Shown piece by piece: positions 26,800 through 34,684 of a stretch of DNA of 64,000 nt. Every line of letters begins with the position of its first letter. Position 1 is the first letter of the stretch. The notes beneath the pieces are model-generated. The model was given only the letters and a program-made list of their open reading frames with translations, had not been told where the DNA came from and did no database searches. This DNA comes from Hwanghaeella sp964350445 (GTDB taxonomy: Bacteria; Pseudomonadota; Alphaproteobacteria; UBA8366; Aestuariispiraceae), in NCBI GenBank assembly GCA_964350445.1, contig CAYGKA010000014.1, positions 1 to 64,000 of the forward strand, in the 5' to 3' direction. The translations under genes and the position numbers were made by a program.

Positions 26800-27394
26800 G
26801 CTCCGAACCTTATTCCTGCGATATTCATCCCAGCCTTGACCATCCCAGCCTTGACCANNNNNNNNNNNNNNNNNNNNNNNNNNNNNNNNNNNNNNNNNNN
26901 NNNNNNNNNNNNNNNNNNNNNNNNNNNNNNNNNNNNNNNNNNNNNNNNNNNNNNNNNCATCCCAGCCTTGACCATCCCAGCCTTGACCAACTGAAAATTG
27001 TCTCACCTGCCCGTCACTAGCGGGAAGAGGGTGGGCCTTCCATAGTACCTGTCGGGCGGTGTGTGTCATCCATGTCCGCGCCCGGCCCGACATTTTTGGC
27101 AAGATGTTGCTTCAATTTAATATTTGAAAAACTCACATAGCATGCCGTGGCTTGGGGTCTTGAAATTTGGCGATGAGGGTCACCGGCCACGCTCTCACCA
27201 TGTGCGGGAACGAACGGAGCCAAGGGGAAAGGCGGATATCGAAGCGGATTGTGTTCCAAATTCGCGGCGCCTTGCTTTGTAGAAACCCCAAATACGCCTC
27301 CGCGACCACAGAGCGCTTCGTGGACGCGGTCGTGGCAATGCCGGACGTTAGACGCCTCAGTGGACGACGATGACGCCAATAGTGACCCCCTCTG
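26800..27394. other. Intergenic stretch with repeat and assembly gap
   Basis: About 595 bp without a supported gene, including 100 N. It holds the radC promoter, a 15-bp tandem repeat on each side of the gap, and from 26990 to 27394 less G+C-rich sequence in which no protein family was recognised. Short open frames here overlap one another and look random. Confidence 0.5.
26826..26989. repeat. 15-bp tandem repeat broken by a 100-N gap
   Basis: The unit CATCCCAGCCTTGAC occurs twice just before the N run (26826-26857) and twice just after it (26958-26989). The two 32-bp flanks are identical. Either the gap hides more copies, or two contig ends overlap by 32 bp and should be merged. Confidence 0.85.
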
Positions 27395-27778
27395 ATTACA
27401 ATCGACGCTACCATTCAGAAATACCGTGGACATCGGATCACAATTCTTGAGGGGAAAAACAGCCTTAGCATCTACGCAATCGATGCACGGGAAGCCATCG
27501 AGAAACTGATGGACAATACCTACGATGCGGTTCTGCTCGACCCCCATATGCTGAAATTCGATGGGACGGAAGTTCTGGCCAAGGTTATTGAAGCCGACAG
27601 GCGCGAGGGCAAATTCATCGCCTTCACTGCCGACGTGATGACCGCAAGCGTCGATGCCTATCGATAGAGGGGAATTGACGATGTCCGGTCCAAACCCATC
27701 GACTGGGACGATCTCAAACGCATTCCAAACGATGACCCTAAGCCCGAACCGCAGTCGATGAAACGCCAGCCCGCGTGA
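27395..27778 (+). pseudogene. Degenerate response-regulator receiver domain
   Basis: Reading from 27395 gives a receiver-like sequence: DAREAIEKLMDNTYDAVLLDPHMLKFDGTEVL with the phospho-acceptor Asp in LLDPHM, the Thr in IAFTADVM, and the Lys in VRSKPIDWDDL. It is interrupted by TAG at 27665-27667 between AYR and RGIDDV, where intact receivers read through. The frame then continues to a stop at 27776-27778. No start codon or beta-1 strand with the acidic pair is present upstream (the frame is closed by TGA at 27383). So this is a truncated and nonsense-mutated copy. A sequencing error cannot be excluded for the stop, but the missing start argues for decay. Confidence 0.7.
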
Positions 27779-27813
27779 TATCGCCGACGGCGGCGTCCTC
27801 GGTCTGTGTCAGG

Positions 27814-29868
27814 TCATGACTTTTCCCCGATACCGGCCGCGGCCATGGCCTCTTCAATGAGGCGTATATCCTGGTCCAGGCGGAATGGGTTCGCGTGCCT
27901 AATCCAATCCATGATTTCCCCAGGCATTGGTTCCCGTCCACCCAAGACCCTGACAGAGAATTCCGCGTGGAACCTGGCGGCGTGAGCCTTGGCGCGAACT
28001 GCATCGCCTTCAAGGGCATAACCGGCCGCGATGAAGGCTAGAGTGTCCGGATAGGCGTTTGGTGATTTCTCCCGAATCTTACGCGCCTCGGCCGTCTTGC
28101 CGGTCATGAAATGGCTGAGGGCGATGCCGCCGTAGTACCAGTCGGGTGGCGAGGGGTGTAGTTCGATGGCCCGGGCGGCCAGGTCTTGCGCTCTTTCATG
28201 GTCGCCCAGAAAACTCCAGGATAACGCCGCCTTTGCCAGCATGTCGGTCCCGTACGGATTCAGCGCATAGGATCGTTCCAAATAGCGGTGGCCTCGGTCG
28301 TATTCACGGCGATAGACATGAATACGGCCCAGCAAGCATTGCCCGACATGGTCGGCTTCCGAGAGCCTGACCGCCTCTTCCGCGTGTGCATAGGCCTTTT
28401 CGATGGCGTCGTCCCATTTCGGCCAGGCATGTGCGCCCCATTCGTTAAAATGGGCGAGCGACAGGCCGCAATGTCCCCTGGCGTAGTAGGGGTCGATTGC
28501 CAAGGCTTGCTCGAACAGTTTTTTGGCTTGGCGTGTATGGTCCTCCGATCCCGTCAACAGTAAAGCAAATCCGATGAGCCAGCAGTCATAGGGTGTCCGA
28601 TCCGCGTCGGCTTTGCGCTGCGCCCGCGCCAGCATTTCGTGCTTCAACTGGTTCGTCACGGCCACGATAATGCGCTGCGTCAGCTTGTCTTGGGTGTCGA
28701 ATATGTCCTCCATGTCGACGGTGTAACGATCCGACCAGACCTGAACGCCGCTGGCGACATCGACAAGTTGCGCGTTCACACGGACGCGGTTGCCGGACGC
28801 CCGGATGCTTCCGTCCACGACAAAGTCGGCCGCGATTGCCGCGCCGACCGTGTTGCGCGGAATACCGCTTTCGACGGCGGATAGGGCTGCATTCCGGGTC
28901 TTGCATCTGACCTGATGGAATTTCGGCAGGTCCGATGTCAGGTCTTCGAACAACCCTTCGCCCAGGCGTGCGGCCTCCGGAACGTCCGACAGCAGGGCAA
29001 AGGGCAGGACGGCAACCATTGGGAAAATCGGGCGAACCGGGTCAGCCTCCCTACCGATGGGCGGCGCCAAAGGCTTGTCCCCCGTATCAGGCGCCGAAAC
29101 GGGCGAAGGCGCGGGCCTTTGGAGAGGCGCGGTCAACGTGCCGTTGGTTATGGCGTCATACAGCGACTGCGTTTCAAAATCTGGTGAGACGCCGAGCTCC
29201 TCTTCCAGGACGGCTGCGCAGGTCCGGTATTGCCGCAAGGCAAGTGTCCGGTTTCCCGCCTCAATATGCAGCCGCATAAGGGCCCGGTGTATGTCCTCGC
29301 GGATAGGGTCCAGGGACAGCACCCATTCCAGCGCGCCGGCGGCGGCGCCAAAGTTGCCCGCGTCGCGATGCAGGTCCGACAAGTCAACGCCGACGGCCTC
29401 GGCCACCCGCAAAAGTCTTTGACGTGTCTCGTTCACCCAAGTCGAGAATTCCGGATCAGGCAGGCGGACGGTACCGAGGAACGGGCCCTTATAAAGGCGG
29501 CGAGCCTTCTCCAGATCCTCGATCGTCGAGCCCTGTGCTGCTGTGCGGAAAGCCAGGACGTCACACTCAATCGATCCCGCCGGCATGGATATCCTGTCAT
29601 GCTGCGTGACGGGTTCCGGCGCGCCGGCATCCCGCAGGGTGGTGCGCATCGTGAAGATCGCTTGCCGCAAAGACCCACGGCCTTGCTGTTCCTGGCGGTC
29701 GCTCCAAAGAAGGGCGGCGAGCCGGTCGCGGGACGGGGCCGGTTGGTCGATCACGATGGGGGCAAGCAAAAGCGCCGACTTCTTTGTGGGGAAGTCGATC
29801 GGCGGCCCCTCAGGGCCGACAGAGGCGCGATAGCCGCCCAGCAGATCCAAGTGCAGAATCACGCTCAT
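27814..29868 (-). CDS. SARP-type regulator: winged helix, BTAD, TolB-like and TPR domains
   Basis: A 684-residue multidomain protein. Residues about 1-95 look like the OmpR/SARP winged-helix region (LDLLGGYRASV, then KKSALLLAPIV and GSLRQAIFTMRTTLRDAG). About 100-245 is the bacterial transcriptional activator (BTAD) helical domain ending LEEELGVSPDFETQSLYDAI. About 280-400 resembles the TolB-like N domain seen in adenylate-cyclase-type regulators (MVAVLPFALLSD, VDGSIRASGNRVRVNAQLVD, VWSDRYTVDMEDIFDTQD). About 420-650 is TPR. It probably binds DNA and senses through the helical part. It is divergent from DUF1127 and a TPR gene, and phased direct repeats lie in the shared promoter. ATG 29868 is chosen over one 51 bp upstream. 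Confidence 0.82.
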   Translation of the reverse strand: MSVILHLDLLGGYRASVGPEGPPIDFPTKKSALLLAPIVIDQPAPSRDRLAALLWSDRQEQQGRGSLRQAIFTMRTTLRDAGAPEPVTQHDRISMPAGSIECDVLAFRTAAQGSTIEDLEKARRLYKGPFLGTVRLPDPEFSTWVNETRQRLLRVAEAVGVDLSDLHRDAGNFGAAAGALEWVLSLDPIREDIHRALMRLHIEAGNRTLALRQYRTCAAVLEEELGVSPDFETQSLYDAITNGTLTAPLQRPAPSPVSAPDTGDKPLAPPIGREADPVRPIFPMVAVLPFALLSDVPEAARLGEGLFEDLTSDLPKFHQVRCKTRNAALSAVESGIPRNTVGAAIAADFVVDGSIRASGNRVRVNAQLVDVASGVQVWSDRYTVDMEDIFDTQDKLTQRIIVAVTNQLKHEMLARAQRKADADRTPYDCWLIGFALLLTGSEDHTRQAKKLFEQALAIDPYYARGHCGLSLAHFNEWGAHAWPKWDDAIEKAYAHAEEAVRLSEADHVGQCLLGRIHVYRREYDRGHRYLERSYALNPYGTDMLAKAALSWSFLGDHERAQDLAARAIELHPSPPDWYYGGIALSHFMTGKTAEARKIREKSPNAYPDTLAFIAAGYALEGDAVRAKAHAARFHAEFSVRVLGGREPMPGEIMDWIRHANPFRLDQDIRLIEEAMAAAGIGEKS

Positions 29869-29920
29869 GCCCCCAAGCCCCACATGACCGTTTCCAATTG
29901 AATTTTTCCTAGAATACACG

Positions 29921-29961
29921 TTTTACCGAACTTTTGACGGTTTTTTGACAGGTTTTCACGG
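29921..29961. promoter_or_regulatory. Four phased TTTT-headed direct repeats (putative SARP operator)
   Basis: TTTTACCG (29921), TTTTGACG (29932), TTTTGACA (29943) and TTTTCACG (29953) are spaced 11, 11 and 10 bp, about one helical turn each. They lie between the regulator gene and the DUF1127 gene. SARP-family activators elsewhere bind direct heptamer repeats at 11- or 22-bp spacing, so autoregulation or activation of the divergent genes is a reasonable inference. Confidence 0.5.
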
Positions 29962-30101
29962 TGGATGAAAATTTTGTGACGGCACAACGGACGTTTGGCT
30001 AACGGGGTATGTGAATAGTCGGCGCATCGAAACGATCAACACAATTTTTGGGTGGGCGGGCACCGGCAAATGTAGGCCGGTTAATCGCAAGGAGGTTTGA
30101 A

Positions 30102-30419
30102 ATGCTGAAAACAGAATTTGCAGAATGGATAAGACAGACACTGTTCCCCGTGCAGGCTTTTGACCACGCGGGCAGCGGTATTCTCTACAACCGGGACCGT
30201 ATGAATGCTTCCCTGCATATCGGCAATCTTGTTTCCGGTGCTGTTAGAAGGGGTTGGACGGAAGCGGTGCGCTGGCATCGAGCCCGCCGGACCGTCGCCG
30301 CGTTGACGGCGTGCAGCGACCGAACATTGCAAGACATCGGGATCGACCGTTCGGAGATCGTCTCCGTCGCCTATTTCGGCGGTGATCGGCACCGACGCGG
30401 ACAAATCAATTTCGAATAA
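30102..30419 (+). CDS. DUF1127 small protein
   Basis: A 105-residue protein whose C-terminal half carries the DUF1127 (YjiS-like) motif: WHRARRTVAALTACSDRTLQDIGIDRSEI at about residues 65-93. These small Arg-rich proteins are common in alphaproteobacteria and some have roles in RNA or phosphate/carbon metabolism, but this one is unassigned. The N-terminal extension of about 60 residues is longer than in most members. ATG 30102 has a strong AAGGAGG 6 bp upstream. It is followed by the TPR gene 94 bp downstream, possibly one transcript. Confidence 0.85.
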   Translation: MLKTEFAEWIRQTLFPVQAFDHAGSGILYNRDRMNASLHIGNLVSGAVRRGWTEAVRWHRARRTVAALTACSDRTLQDIGIDRSEIVSVAYFGGDRHRRGQINFE

Positions 30420-30513
30420 TCAAAGCGGACGGCGGCGCAGCTGGAATTTCATCCAGGCGCTGCCGGTCACCCGACACCAATCAGAATAGACATGAATTGA
30501 AAGGATGAGACGG

Positions 30514-31869
30514 ATGAAAACGGATTGCTATGGTGCGCCGGTATCTTTCGACGATCAAAACGCGTTAGACGGGCTGAACGCAGCGCAACGCAAATTCAGG
30601 GGCTTCTTCGGTGACCCCGTTGCGATGGTCGATGCGGTCATTGCGGAGCATCCCGACTTCGTCATGGCGCATTGCTTCCGGGGCGGTCTGTTCGTGACCA
30701 GTTCCGAGGCGGCGGGCGTGGGCGAAATCCGCACTGCGATGAAGGCCATCGAAGAGAACTGGGCCGATGCCAATGACCGCGAGCGCGGTCACTACGCCGG
30801 CATGGCCGCTTGGTCGGTCGGTGATTTTCATCGCGCCGCAAATATCTATGGGCGGGTTGCCGCGGCCTATCCGCGCGATGCCATTGCGCTGCAATTCGCG
30901 CATCTGTGCGATTTTCTGAACGGCCATGCGACATTGCTGCGCGATCGCGTGGCGGGAATCCTGCCGCAATGGTCCCCGGAGGACGAAGGTTACGGGTATC
31001 TTTTGGGCATGAAAGCGTTCGGCCTTGAAGAGACCGGCGCCTACGACTGGGCGGAGGAAGCGGGCCGGCAAGCCGTGGTCTCCGAACCGGCCGATCCCTG
31101 GGCAATTCACGCGGTCGCCCATGTCATGGAAATGCAAGGCCGACACATTGAAGGGACACGGTGGCTGGAATCAACCTCCCAGCATTGGTCGGACGATTGC
31201 TTCTTCGGCTATCACAACTGGTGGCATCTCTCGCTCTATCTATTGGAGACGGAGGACTATCCGCGTGTGCTGGATCTCTACGACCAGGTCATTCGGAACG
31301 CCAATTCGCCGGTAGCGATGGAACTGGTCGATGCGGTGGCATTGCTGTGGCGGTTGACATTGCGCGGCGTCAATGTCGGTGACCGCTGGCAGGAACTGTC
31401 GAAGACATACGAGTTGATGGAAATGGGCGGTTACTACGCCTTTAACGACATGCATGCGGTCATCGCCCATTCGGCGGCCGATCGGGCCTTCGCGGCGGAG
31501 CAGTGCCTGGAGAAGATGCGGGACGCCGTGCGGGGCTTTGACACGAACTCCATGATGACCGCGGATGTCGGATTGCCGGCGGCGGAAGCGATGCAGGCGT
31601 TCCTGAATGGCAACTATCGACAGGCCGTCGATAAGCTTTATGCCGTGCGCGGGGTCGCTCACCACTTCGGCGGCAGCAATGCCCAGCGCGATATCCTTGG
31701 CTTGACGCTTGTCGAAGCGGCTATTCGGGGCGGACAACACGGCCTTGCCGTATCGCTGGCCAGCGAGCGGATGGGGGCCAAGCCCACCAGCCCGACAAAC
31801 CGCATGTTCCTGGACCGGGCCTGGGGGGCGGCCGGCCCGAACCAAGTTGCCGTGGCCAACGTGGCCTGA
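30514..31869 (+). CDS. TTC38-like tetratricopeptide protein
   Basis: A 451-residue all-helical cytoplasmic protein resembling the tetratricopeptide repeat protein 38 family. Distinct elements are MAHCFRGGLFVTSSEA near residue 52, ERGHYAGMAAWSVGDFHRAANIYGRV, and DPWAIHAVAHVMEMQGRHIEGTRWL (about 190-214), followed by FFGYHNWWHLSLYLLE, with the conserved HNxWH patch. No signal peptide. Function of bacterial TTC38 proteins is not known. ATG 30514 is favoured over 30505 by its distance from AAGGA. The pairing with a SARP/TPR regulator suggests a regulated module. Confidence 0.82.
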   Translation: MKTDCYGAPVSFDDQNALDGLNAAQRKFRGFFGDPVAMVDAVIAEHPDFVMAHCFRGGLFVTSSEAAGVGEIRTAMKAIEENWADANDRERGHYAGMAAWSVGDFHRAANIYGRVAAAYPRDAIALQFAHLCDFLNGHATLLRDRVAGILPQWSPEDEGYGYLLGMKAFGLEETGAYDWAEEAGRQAVVSEPADPWAIHAVAHVMEMQGRHIEGTRWLESTSQHWSDDCFFGYHNWWHLSLYLLETEDYPRVLDLYDQVIRNANSPVAMELVDAVALLWRLTLRGVNVGDRWQELSKTYELMEMGGYYAFNDMHAVIAHSAADRAFAAEQCLEKMRDAVRGFDTNSMMTADVGLPAAEAMQAFLNGNYRQAVDKLYAVRGVAHHFGGSNAQRDILGLTLVEAAIRGGQHGLAVSLASERMGAKPTSPTNRMFLDRAWGAAGPNQVAVANVA

Positions 31870-31890
31870 CCGGCGACAGGCGAAGTGGAA

Positions 31891-31921
31891 AAGGGCGGCT
31901 CAACAAGGTTGGGCCGCCCTT
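31891..31921. terminator. Hairpin between convergent TTC38-like gene and map
   Basis: AAGGGCGGC pairs with GCCGCCCTT (9 bp), with an inner CAAC/GTTG stem, in the 76-bp gap between two convergent genes. The T tract after it is weak (TGTCATTT). Placement favours a shared terminator. Confidence 0.6.
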
Positions 31922-31945
31922 GTCATTTCAGGATGGTGCCGGACC

Positions 31946-32749
31946 TCACGTGTAGGGCGGTTGGTGCCAACCCTTGGGCGATTGGGTGAAAATCTCATAG
32001 CCGTCGGCCGTGACGCCGATCGTGTGCTCGAACTGGGCGGAAAGTTGCCGGTCCTTGGTAACGGCGGTCCATCCGTCCTGCAGGATTTTCACATCCCAGG
32101 TGCCGACATTGATCATCGGCTCCACGGTGAAGAACATCCCTTCCTCCAGCACGGCGCCCTGGCCCGGCTCGCCGTAGTGCAGGATGCTCGGCGTGTCGTG
32201 GAACACCCGGCCAATGCCGTGGCCGCAGAAGTCGCGGACGACGGAGAACCGATGCGCCTCCGCGTGGGACTGAATCGCATAGCCAATATCGCCCAGGGTC
32301 GCCCCGGGCTTAACGGCCTGGATGCCCAGCATCATGCATTCGTAGGTAATTTGCGTCAGGCGGCGCGCCTTGACCGGTACCTTGTCGCCGACAAGGAACA
32401 TGCGGCTGGTGTCGCCATGCCAGCCGTCGATGATGACGGTGACGTCGATATTGAGGGAATCGCCTTCCGTCAGCTTCTTGGCGTCATCGGGGATGCCGTG
32501 ACAGACCACATGATTGATGCTGGTGCAGATCGACTTCGGGAATCCCCGATAGTTCAGTGGCGCCGGAATGGCGCCGTGATCAACGATATAGTCGTGGCAG
32601 AGTTTGTCCAACTGCCCGGTCGAGACGCCCGGGACCACATGCGGGGTGATGTAGTCGAGGACTTCCGCGGCGAAACGTCCAGCCTTGCGCATCGCATCGA
32701 ACTCGGTGGCGTCGTGCAATTTTATCTGGTTTCTGGCTGCATAATTCAT
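31946..32749 (-). CDS. map: Methionine aminopeptidase, type I
   Basis: A 267-residue enzyme that trims the initiator methionine. The five metal ligands are visible: Asp in DVTVIIDGWHGDTSRMF (two Asp), His in CGHGIG, Glu in VEPMI, and Glu in QFEHT. The substrate His is in NHVVCHGIP. Length fits type Ia. ATG 32749 is preferred over an upstream in-frame start at 32803, which would overlap sfsA. The frame begins 50 bp after the sfsA stop on the same strand, so sfsA-map look like one operon. Confidence 0.96.
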   Translation of the reverse strand: MNYAARNQIKLHDATEFDAMRKAGRFAAEVLDYITPHVVPGVSTGQLDKLCHDYIVDHGAIPAPLNYRGFPKSICTSINHVVCHGIPDDAKKLTEGDSLNIDVTVIIDGWHGDTSRMFLVGDKVPVKARRLTQITYECMMLGIQAVKPGATLGDIGYAIQSHAEAHRFSVVRDFCGHGIGRVFHDTPSILHYGEPGQGAVLEEGMFFTVEPMINVGTWDVKILQDGWTAVTKDRQLSAQFEHTIGVTADGYEIFTQSPKGWHQPPYT

Positions 32750-32799
32750 TTCAAAATCCGTCCGTATTCCTTGCCGACATAGTGCGCCCAGCCGGTAAT

Positions 32800-33543
32800 T
32801 CAATCAAGATGTAGGGGTAGCGGCGGCCCCAAAGCGATGCCGTCGGTCGAAACCCGGGCCGCATGGCAGAGAATTTCAACGCCCGCTGCGGCAGCGCGTT
32901 TCAAGGCTTCGGCATAGGCCGGGTCAATATCCGCGGCAGGCCGGAAATGCGTGCAGTCGCCCCGTTGAACAAGGAAGAACATGACCGGACGGGCGCCGGC
33001 CTTGCCCACCAGCATCAGTTCCTCCAGATGCTTGGCCCCGCGTTTGGTGACCGAATCCGGAAATTCCGCCGCGGTCGGATCGCCACCGTCCGGCCGGCGG
33101 AGCGTGACGCTTTTCACTTCGACATAGGCAGGGGGAAGACCGTCTTCTTCCAGAAGAAAGTCTATACGGCTGGATGTCCCGTATTTGACCTCGGGCCGGA
33201 CCCCCGTATACGCGCTGAGCGTTGGGATGCCGCCCGCGTTCAGCGCCTCGCCCACGACCGTATTGGCGCGCGCGGTATTGATGCAGACAAGGCTGTCGCC
33301 GGCATCGGTCAGTTCCCAGCGCCAGTCCAGCTTTGCGGTCGGGTTGCGGTTCGGCAGCAGCCATACGGTCGCGCCCGGTTGCGCCAATCCCAGCATCGAC
33401 CCCGGATTGGCACAATGCGCCGTCACGTCGACCTTGTTATCGGGGCCGCCGGGGTTGCCGTGGCCGCTGATCTCAATGTCGGACAGGAAACGCTTGTAGC
33501 GGCGGACAAGACGGCCGCGCACCAAAGGTTCGGGATACTGCAT
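32800..33543 (-). CDS. sfsA: SfsA family protein (DNA/RNA nuclease SfsA)
   Basis: A 247-residue SfsA protein. It has LVRGRLVRRYKRFLSDIEI at the start (OB-fold-like part), VTAHCANPGSMLGLAQPGA near residue 40, and DFLLEEDGLPPAYVEVKSVTLRR at about 127-149, which contains the PD-(D/E)XK-type catalytic core (Asp, then EVK). First linked to sugar-fermentation stimulation in E. coli, it is now annotated as a nuclease. Its neighbour map follows by 50 bp; this sfsA-map order is common in alphaproteobacteria. Confidence 0.95.
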   Translation of the reverse strand: MQYPEPLVRGRLVRRYKRFLSDIEISGHGNPGGPDNKVDVTAHCANPGSMLGLAQPGATVWLLPNRNPTAKLDWRWELTDAGDSLVCINTARANTVVGEALNAGGIPTLSAYTGVRPEVKYGTSSRIDFLLEEDGLPPAYVEVKSVTLRRPDGGDPTAAEFPDSVTKRGAKHLEELMLVGKAGARPVMFFLVQRGDCTHFRPAADIDPAYAEALKRAAAAGVEILCHAARVSTDGIALGPPLPLHLD

Positions 33544-33574
33544 GGCAGGACTTCGAGGATTTGAGGGAAGGGGT

Positions 33575-34342
33575 TTAACCCGCCTTGCCGGCGGAATTCC
33601 GCTCTTCCTCGATCAAATCGATCAAGGTCTTACGGTCTACCGCACCGGGAATGAACTGCTTGCCCACGAACATGGCGGGTGTGCCGGTAACGCCGATTTC
33701 CTGGGCCAACTTCAAATTGGATCGCAGGTATTCGTCGACTTCCGGGGCAGCCATATCCTTGGCCAGACGGGTCATGTCCAACCCGGCTTCTGCGGCTGCT
33801 TGAAGAATGCGCTGTTCCGTCAGCTTGCCTCGCATATCCATGAGCGCCTGATGGTAGGCCATGTATTTGTCCTGCTTATGGGCAGCAATGGCGCCCCGCG
33901 CAGCGATAACCGATTCCGGACCCAGGATCGGCAATTCCTTGAAGACGACGCGAAGTTTCTTGTCGCTTTCCATGATGGCGAGGATGTCCGGGAACACTTT
34001 TTTGCAATAGCCGCACTGGTAATCGAAGAACTCGACAAGCGTGACATCCGCGTCCGTGACGCCGTTGGTCGGGGCCATCGGGTCTTCGAAAATCTGATTG
34101 CGTTTCGAGGCCAGTGCCTGTTCCCGGTGCTGTTGCTCGGCCAGGCGCTGCTTCGTCTGGTAGGCTTCGATCGCTTCGATGACGATTTCCGGATTTTCGC
34201 GCAGATAATCGCGCACGATGGTCTGAACCTGCTCCTCGGTCAGGCCGGCGGCCTCGTTCGCCGATTGGGCGAAGGCGCCGGAACTGACGCCCAGAAAAGC
34301 GATGAGCGCGGCGGCCTTGAGAATCGGTTTGACGATCGGCAT
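33575..34342 (-). CDS. DsbA-family periplasmic thiol oxidoreductase
   Basis: A 255-residue exported protein. A signal peptide covers about residues 1-25 (cleavage after GAFAQ or GAFA). An N-terminal helical extension (about 34-82) precedes the thioredoxin fold. The active site is CGYC at residues 110-113 (FFDYQCGYCKK) and the cis-proline loop is GVTGTPAMFV. This matches the Com1/ScsC-like DsbA group with an oligomerising N-terminus. It likely forms or shuffles disulfides in the periplasm. Downstream of the BepA-like protease, with a tandem repeat and assembly gap between them. Confidence 0.92.
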   Translation of the reverse strand: MPIVKPILKAAALIAFLGVSSGAFAQSANEAAGLTEEQVQTIVRDYLRENPEIVIEAIEAYQTKQRLAEQQHREQALASKRNQIFEDPMAPTNGVTDADVTLVEFFDYQCGYCKKVFPDILAIMESDKKLRVVFKELPILGPESVIAARGAIAAHKQDKYMAYHQALMDMRGKLTEQRILQAAAEAGLDMTRLAKDMAAPEVDEYLRSNLKLAQEIGVTGTPAMFVGKQFIPGAVDRKTLIDLIEEERNSAGKAG

Positions 34343-34454
34343 GCTTGGTTCCTGTTCGAAAGACTAGTGGATTTCCGGCTAGGTTAGACCGTCTCCGACC
34401 CGGTGATGCAAATACTACCTGGGTTTCGGTCTGCGATTTCACACAGAAATGATA

Positions 34455-34664
34455 GGGCGTGTCACCGGGCGTGCCATCGGGCGTGCCATCGGGCGTGCCA
34501 TCGGGCGTGNNNNNNNNNNNNNNNNNNNNNNNNNNNNNNNNNNNNNNNNNNNNNNNNNNNNNNNNNNNNNNNNNNNNNNNNNNNNNNNNNNNNNNNNNNN
34601 NNNNNNNNNGGGCGTGTCACCGGGCGTGCCATCGGGCGTGCCATCGGGCGTGCCATCGGGCGTG
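34455..34664. repeat. 12-bp tandem repeat broken by a 100-N gap
   Basis: The unit GGGCGTGCCATC (first copy GGGCGTGTCACC) runs about 4.5 times on each side of the N run at 34510-34609. The 55-bp flanks 34455-34509 and 34610-34664 are identical. It lies between two minus-strand genes, so true copy number cannot be read. Confidence 0.85.
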
Positions 34665-34684
34665 ACGGAACCTGTCGCGGCAGG

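Noticed and set aside
27017..27547. 176-codon minus-strand open frame near the receiver relic
   Set aside because: No family features, and the opposite strand carries the recognisable receiver motifs.
26826..34664. Tandem repeats as CRISPR arrays
   Set aside because: Units of 12-15 bp repeat without unique spacers and no cas genes are present.
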